Source: JAICUY01 sp963716585
GTDB lineage: Bacteria; Chloroflexota; Limnocylindria; QHBO01
Assembly (NCBI GenBank): GCA_963716585.1
Contig: CAVQTN010000004.1
Span: forward strand, 620,001-684,000
DNA length: 64,000 nucleotides
Direction of reading: 5' to 3'
A model generated the notes under the pieces. It was given only the letters and a program-made list of their open reading frames with translations. It searched no databases and was not told the DNA's origin. This document shows positions 59,480-64,000 of this stretch, one piece after another (within the stretch, counting starts at the first letter, position 1; each line of letters starts with the position of its first letter). Both the position numbers and the translations under genes were made by a program.

Positions 59480-60793
59480 CTACCAGGCGATTCCGTCGTA
59501 GTCGGGGGCTGTCGCGGCGACGCCGGCCAGGCGAACCAGGTCGATGATCTGCTGTCCGTCGCGCCGCTCGTCGAGGATGCGGCTGAACTCCGGGGAGTGG
59601 TTGCCGACGACGACAACCTGCGCATGGTCGAGCAGCGCCGGGAGATCGTCGACCATGAGCGACACGATGTGCGGGATCTCGCGCTCGATGTACGCCCGGT
59701 TGGCACCATGGATGCTCGCGAACGAAACGCTCGGATCCAGGACGCGAACGTCGTATCCCTTGCCGATGAGCCGCTCGACCAGCGTGACCAGCGGGCTTTC
59801 GCGGAGGTCATCGGTCCCCGGCTTGAAGCTGAGCCCCAGCAGACCGACGCGCTTCGACCCACTGCGGCGGACCATCTGGTAGGCCATCTCGATGTGCCGC
59901 TCGTTGCTCGGCAGGATCGCCTCGAGCACCGGCGACTGGAGATCCAGCTGACGGCCGTGATGGACCAGCGCGCGGAGATCCTTGGGCAGGCACGATCCGC
60001 CGAAGGCGTAGCCGGGGCGAAGGTATGCCGCGGAGATGTTCAGCTTGTCGTCTCGGCAGAAGAGATCCATCACGGCGTGGCTGTCGATGTCCTGTGCCTT
60101 GCAGATCAGGCCGATCTCGTTGGCGAAGGTGATCTTCAGCGCGTGCCACGCGTTGCTCACGTACTTCAGCATTTCGGCCTCGCGAATCGGCACGGTCACC
60201 ACCGGCCCGTTGGTGGCCGCGTACAGCTCGGCCACCACCTCGGTTGCGCGGTCGCTGCCGCCGATCACCGTGTACGGCGGGCTGTGGAAGTCGCGGATCG
60301 AGCTGCCCTCGCGCAGGAACTCCGGGTTGTAGCAGACGCCGAAGCCTTCGCCGCTCGACATGCCGGAGCTGCGCTCGAGGGCCGGGACGACGCGCTCCTC
60401 GGTGCTGCCGGGAAGCATCGTGCTGCGGACCACCACCACGTGATAGCTGCCCTTGGCGGCGAGCGCGGCGCCGATGTCCTCGGCCACACGTTCGACGGCG
60501 CTCAGGTCGAGGCTTCCGTTCGCATTGCTCGGCGTGCCGACACAGATGAGCGATACGTCGGTCGCCAGGATCGCCGCGGTGGCGTCGCTGGTGGCGCGCA
60601 GGCGCCCGGCGGCGACGCCGCTGGCCATCAGGTCGTCGAGGCCCTCCTCGACGATCGGACTGCGGCCGGCGGCGATGGCTTCCACCTTCAGCGGGCTGAC
60701 GTCGACGCCCACCACCTCGTGCCCGGAATCGGCGAGGCAGGCGGCCGAGACCGATCCGACGTAGCCGAGACCGAAAATGCTGACGCGCGTCAT
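59480..60793 (-). CDS. GDP-mannose 6-dehydrogenase (AlgD-like)
   Basis: A 437-residue nucleotide-sugar dehydrogenase closer to AlgD than to Ugd: TRVSIFGLGYVGSVSAACLA, VGVDVSPLKVEAIAAG, VCYNPEFLREGSSIRDFHSP, EMLKYVSNAWHALKITFANE and the catalytic Cys in AFGGSCLPKDLRALV. It oxidises GDP-mannose (or a related sugar nucleotide) to the uronate. With ugd and the epimerase, this suggests an acidic surface glycan. It overlaps the next glycosyltransferase gene by 4 bases. Confidence 0.88.
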   Translation of the reverse strand: MTRVSIFGLGYVGSVSAACLADSGHEVVGVDVSPLKVEAIAAGRSPIVEEGLDDLMASGVAAGRLRATSDATAAILATDVSLICVGTPSNANGSLDLSAVERVAEDIGAALAAKGSYHVVVVRSTMLPGSTEERVVPALERSSGMSSGEGFGVCYNPEFLREGSSIRDFHSPPYTVIGGSDRATEVVAELYAATNGPVVTVPIREAEMLKYVSNAWHALKITFANEIGLICKAQDIDSHAVMDLFCRDDKLNISAAYLRPGYAFGGSCLPKDLRALVHHGRQLDLQSPVLEAILPSNERHIEMAYQMVRRSGSKRVGLLGLSFKPGTDDLRESPLVTLVERLIGKGYDVRVLDPSVSFASIHGANRAYIEREIPHIVSLMVDDLPALLDHAQVVVVGNHSPEFSRILDERRDGQQIIDLVRLAGVAATAPDYDGIAW

Positions 60794-61863
60794 TCACGTT
60801 CCTCCAGGTCGGGACGACGTCGCGACCGATGCTGATGACCGGCAATCCGGTCGTTGATGAGCCCGATGAGCGAACGGCGCGTGCCCTCCCACTCCGCACT
60901 GCGGCGAGCGCGAAGGTCGCGAACGGCAGCGCGATTGCCGTCGACGTCGGCCAGGATGCTCCGCACCCCCGCGACGATGCCGTCTGCCGAGTTGTCGACG
61001 TGTGCCGTCCCGGCCGAGAAGTAGTCGCGCAGGACCTCCCAGTCGGAGGTCACGATCGGCGTGCCGTGAGAGAGCGCTTCGCAGGCGCCGTTCTGCATGG
61101 TGTGGTCGCGCGTGGTCAGGCAGACGACGGCATCCGCGGCGCGCAGCAGCCCGTGATACGTCCCCTCGTCGAGGAAGCCGGTGAAGCGAACGTTCGCGGG
61201 GATTGGCCGCCCAAGACCTGGGATCCGGTCGCTGCGGCCGGTGATGTGAAACGTGACGTCCGACAGCTGGGCCGCCGCGTCGAGCAGGGCGTTCAGCGGC
61301 TCGTCGGCCGCCCAGGTGTTGATCACCGCGACGTTGTGACCGCCGGCCATGGGCGGCGGATCACCGGCGACGAAGTCGGTCGGGATGCTCGGCACCTGGA
61401 TCGCCGTCGCGCCCCAGCCGGCCACGCGATCGGCCCAATGCGCATTCGTGACCAGCGTCGCCGTTGCGCGACGGGCCACGGCTCGCGAGAGCCAGGCCGG
61501 CCTGGTCCAGATGCCCCGCTCGAACGCGTCGCTGTGCGCATCGATCACCACCGCGGCGCCGGCCATGAGGCCGTACAGCGTGGCGACCCAGGCCGCGAAG
61601 CTGGGTGGGCTCTGCACGAAGACCACGCGGGGCCGGCGGCGCATCAGGACGGCGAGGGTGGCGACCAGCTGCGCCGGATACTTCCGGCCCGCGCCGCGCA
61701 GGCCGCGCCGTGGTGTCGGTGCGAAGTAGCGCAGGTCCTCGATGCCGACCGACTCGGCGAGCCACGCGCTGCGCGTGCCGCGATGGCGCTCGGCCCAGAC
61801 GATGAACAGTGCAGGCGCCGGCAGACTGGCGGATCGGTCGACGACCGTGGCCTGCTCAGCCAT
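60790..61863 (-). CDS. Glycosyltransferase (GT-B fold)
   Basis: A 357-residue glycosyltransferase. N-terminal part: PALFIVWAERHRGTRSAWLA and PRVVFVQSPPSFAAWVATLY; C-terminal part: AVINTWAADEPLNALLDAAA, VTFHITGRSDRI and TMQNGACEALSHGTPIVTSD (the nucleotide-sugar Glu region). It probably acts in glycan assembly. The start ATG 61863 overlaps the end of the next glycosyltransferase gene by 8 bases; the open frame beyond is not needed. Substrate unknown. Confidence 0.85.
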   Translation of the reverse strand: MAEQATVVDRSASLPAPALFIVWAERHRGTRSAWLAESVGIEDLRYFAPTPRRGLRGAGRKYPAQLVATLAVLMRRRPRVVFVQSPPSFAAWVATLYGLMAGAAVVIDAHSDAFERGIWTRPAWLSRAVARRATATLVTNAHWADRVAGWGATAIQVPSIPTDFVAGDPPPMAGGHNVAVINTWAADEPLNALLDAAAQLSDVTFHITGRSDRIPGLGRPIPANVRFTGFLDEGTYHGLLRAADAVVCLTTRDHTMQNGACEALSHGTPIVTSDWEVLRDYFSAGTAHVDNSADGIVAGVRSILADVDGNRAAVRDLRARRSAEWEGTRRSLIGLINDRIAGHQHRSRRRPDLEERE

Positions 61864-63148
61864 CGGATGGCGCGAGGGCGACCGACGGCGCCGAACCGAG
61901 CGACCGGAACCGATCGACGAGCCGTGCGATGTTGCGGTCGAGGTCGAACTCGCTGCGCACGAAGGCACGCGCCGCCGCCCCCAGCTGCGTCCCGAGCGGC
62001 GGGTCGTCGATCAGGCGCTCGATGGCATCTGCGACGGCGCGCGCATCGCCCTCCGGCACGACAAGGCCGGTCTCGCCGTCGCGCAGCACCTCGGGAATGC
62101 CGGAGACGGGGGTGCTGACCACCGGCACGGCGGCGGCCATCGCCTCCAGGATCACGTTGGGAATGCCGTCGCGGTCGCCGTCGGGCGCCACGATGCACGG
62201 CAGGACGAAGGCGGTGGCGTGACGGTACCGCTCCACGACCTCGGGATAGGGCAGCGGCCCGCTGAGCCGCACCTGCTCGCCGATCCCGAGGGCCTCCACC
62301 TGCTGCTGCAGCATTGCCCGCAGCGGACCATCGCCGACGATCTCGCAGCGAAAGCTGCGGCCGCGGTCGACCAGCAGGCGGCAGGCGTCGACCAGGTGGC
62401 GCAGCCCCTTGCGCTCGGTCAGCTGCGCGACGGACAGGATCAGTGGCAGCTCGGTCGAGGGCATGCGGTCAGGAGCGTCGAGATAGGTGTGCAGGTCGAG
62501 CCCGTGGTAGAGGCGGACCAGCCGCGACGCGATGCGCGGTCCCACCAGGCCCGCGAGGTACGTGCGGTTGTACTCGGTGCAGGTCGCTGCGAACGCTGCC
62601 TGGCCGATGCGCTCGCGCAGCAGGAACGCGTCGACGTAGATCTCCCGCGCATGGGCGGTCACGCTGTAGGTCGTGTCCAACAATCTGGCGGCCACCAGCG
62701 CCACCGTGGCGGCTCGGTCGACGAAATGCGCGTGAAGGTGCACGCCACGGCGCCTGCGCAGCACTCTCGCGAGGTAGACGCCCGTCGCGAAGTGATAGGC
62801 GGTTCGGCGCCGTGGTGCGCCGTCGTGTGGCCGCGAGAGCAGCCAGGCCAGCGTGCCGAAGTAGGCACGCGGCTGCCCGAGCGCAGCGCTCAGATGCGCC
62901 AGCGCGAACTGTCGCCAGCTGACCGGCAGGAGGTAGCGCACACGCCGGCTGAGCTCCTGCTGTCCGGGTGACAGGTCGGTGCGCGGCCGGCGGATCGACA
63001 CGATCTCGAGATCGGTGCCGAGGTCGAGCAGCTGCCGGATCTCCCGGTCGATGAACGTCTCGGTCAGCACCGGGTAGGTGCCGATGATGTACGACAGACG
63101 CAGGGCTGCGGCGGGCGAGGCCGTCCCGTCTGCCTGGGCGATGGTCAC
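61856..63148 (-). CDS. GT4-family glycosyltransferase
   Basis: A 430-residue GT-B enzyme. It has the AmsK/colanic-acid-type start LSYIIGTYPVLTETFIDREI, HLHAHFVDRAATVALVAARL, LILSVAQLTERKGLRHLVDA and the donor motif VILEAMAAAVPVVSTPVSGI. The HAHF motif and length fit exopolysaccharide GT4 enzymes. Overlaps its neighbours on both sides by 4 to 8 bases, so the three glycosyltransferases and the dehydrogenase form one operon. Confidence 0.9.
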   Translation of the reverse strand: MTIAQADGTASPAAALRLSYIIGTYPVLTETFIDREIRQLLDLGTDLEIVSIRRPRTDLSPGQQELSRRVRYLLPVSWRQFALAHLSAALGQPRAYFGTLAWLLSRPHDGAPRRRTAYHFATGVYLARVLRRRRGVHLHAHFVDRAATVALVAARLLDTTYSVTAHAREIYVDAFLLRERIGQAAFAATCTEYNRTYLAGLVGPRIASRLVRLYHGLDLHTYLDAPDRMPSTELPLILSVAQLTERKGLRHLVDACRLLVDRGRSFRCEIVGDGPLRAMLQQQVEALGIGEQVRLSGPLPYPEVVERYRHATAFVLPCIVAPDGDRDGIPNVILEAMAAAVPVVSTPVSGIPEVLRDGETGLVVPEGDARAVADAIERLIDDPPLGTQLGAAARAFVRSEFDLDRNIARLVDRFRSLGSAPSVALAPSDG

Positions 63149-64000
63149 TTCTCTCCCCCTCGATGGAGCGCCAGCCGCGAGCGATACAGATCGGCATGGC
63201 GCAGCGCTTGCGTGCGCGCACTGTAGCAGTCCTCGATCCGGAGGCGTGCAGCCTCGCCCAGCGAGGCGGCTCTCGATGGATCCCGAAGCACGCTGATCAT
63301 GCCCGCCGCCAACGCCGCAGCGTCGCCCGGCTCGACCAGGACACCGCTCCGATCCGGCTCGATCACCTCGCGGGTGCCTGACACCGCGGTGGCGATGACC
63401 GGCAGACGGCTGGCCATCCCCTCGAGCAGTGCCATCGGGAGCCCCTCCCAGAGCGAGGGGAGGACCATGAGGTCGGCGGCTCCGAGCAGCGCCGGAACGT
63501 CGCCGCGGCTGCCGAGGAACGAAACGTGATCGGCCACGCCCAACTCGGCGGCGCGGCGCTCCAGTGCGCGGCGCAGCTCGCCGTCGCCGACGAAGGCCGT
63601 GTGCAGGCCCGGCACCTGATCGAGGACGATCGGCAGCGCATCCAGGTAGACGGCGTGCCCCTTCTGCGCCATCAACTTGGCGACGACGATGCCGAGCGGG
63701 CCGCGGAGCGGAACGCCCATCGACGCGCGGATCGCACGGCGATCGACCTCGCCGCCGTAGCGCTCGGTGTCGACGCCGTTGGGGATGACGGCCAGGCGAT
63801 CGCTCGGCGGCCGGTACGCCGAGCGAATGGCTGTCGCGACGTCCGACGAGACGGCAATGAAGCCGTCGACCAGGCGGCTCCCGGCCCGGTACATCGTGCG
63901 GTGCCCGAGGCGCTTCGCTCCGAGCAGCCAGCGCTGGTCGGGCAGCTGATCGGCCCGCAGGTCGAGCAGGGCGTTGTGGATGGTCCAGAAGACCGCCTCG
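63145..64000 (-). CDS. GT4-family glycosyltransferase, 5' part missing
   Basis: The frame stays open to the window edge, so the start lies outside; about 284 residues are visible. They hold FIAVSSDVATAIRSAY, LAVIPNGVDTERYGG, GIVVAKLMAQKGHAVYLDAL, FVGDGELRRALERRAAELGV and the donor motif LPSLWEGLPMALLEGMASRL, which make the C-terminal domain of a GT4 enzyme. An ATG at 63894 is internal, since RADQLPDQRWLLGAKRLGHR precedes it in the same frame. First visible gene of the leftward glycosyltransferase operon. Confidence 0.88.
   Translation of the reverse strand, partial: EAVFWTIHNALLDLRADQLPDQRWLLGAKRLGHRTMYRAGSRLVDGFIAVSSDVATAIRSAYRPPSDRLAVIPNGVDTERYGGEVDRRAIRASMGVPLRGPLGIVVAKLMAQKGHAVYLDALPIVLDQVPGLHTAFVGDGELRRALERRAAELGVADHVSFLGSRGDVPALLGAADLMVLPSLWEGLPMALLEGMASRLPVIATAVSGTREVIEPDRSGVLVEPGDAAALAAGMISVLRDPSRAASLGEAARLRIEDCYSARTQALRHADLYRSRLALHRGGEK

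Overview
The window is one stretch of very G+C-rich bacterial chromosome (about two thirds G+C or more by eye). Genes are densely packed, 4-base ATGA/GTGA overlaps are frequent, and GTG starts are common. The gene set suggests a high-G+C Gram-positive-like organism without an LPS outer membrane, most probably Chloroflexota (a Limnocylindria-like lineage is my guess): an LppX/LprG-type lipoprotein, a LexA box of the Gram-positive GAAC-N4-GTTC type, a T-box riboswitch, ComEA/ComEC, KimA, and zinc-ribbon/LysM membrane proteins. This placement is inferred from gene content, not from rRNA, which is absent.

Layout. 0-6 kb: the 5' end of a RecA-like (ImuA-type) gene under a LexA box, tRNA-Ala(CGC), a lipoprotein, an SRPBCC protein, then a leucine-specific T-box leader with a tRNA-Ala(GGC) gene lodged inside it, driving a GNAT acetyltransferase and leuS. 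5.7-11 kb: comEA-comEC (DNA uptake), an HD hydrolase and holA behind a structured leader. 10.7-20.6 kb, minus strand: a zinc-finger protein, rsfS, nadD, obgE, an M23 protein with a tiny upstream Cys-rich ORF, a cell-wall amidase, rho, an M3-peptidase-like pseudoenzyme and pyrG. 20.7-26.8 kb: a potassium module (kdpD-kdpE-kimA), a UbiA-type prenyltransferase and small membrane or unknown proteins. 26.9-33 kb: pseudouridine catabolism (psuG, psuK-like), DUF2203, an agmatinase-family protein, a frameshifted zinc-ribbon membrane protein and a MoaD-MoaE fusion. 33-42 kb: a frameshifted GH15 glucoamylase, a Rieske protein plus aldehyde dehydrogenase, and a divergent operon headed by a MerR-ArsC fusion. 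42-48 kb: fabD-fabF-fabF, a NUDIX hydrolase, cysS. 48-64 kb: two tandem zinc-finger/TM/LysM proteins, then a surface-polysaccharide locus (aminotransferase, four glycosyltransferases, formyltransferase, UDP-glucose and GDP-mannose dehydrogenases, sugar epimerase, sulfotransferase, beta-helix lyase-like protein), the last gene leaving the window.

The strongest candidate for something undescribed is the T-box leader at about 2336-2655. Its leucine (CUC) specifier domain and its T-box/terminator are separated by a complete tRNA-Ala gene. Other points worth checking are the MerR-ArsC fusion with a 19-bp-spacer operator promoter, the HQVGH pseudo-peptidase next to pyrG, kimA in one operon with kdpDE, the paired zinc-finger/LysM proteins, and single-base frame disruptions in two otherwise intact genes.
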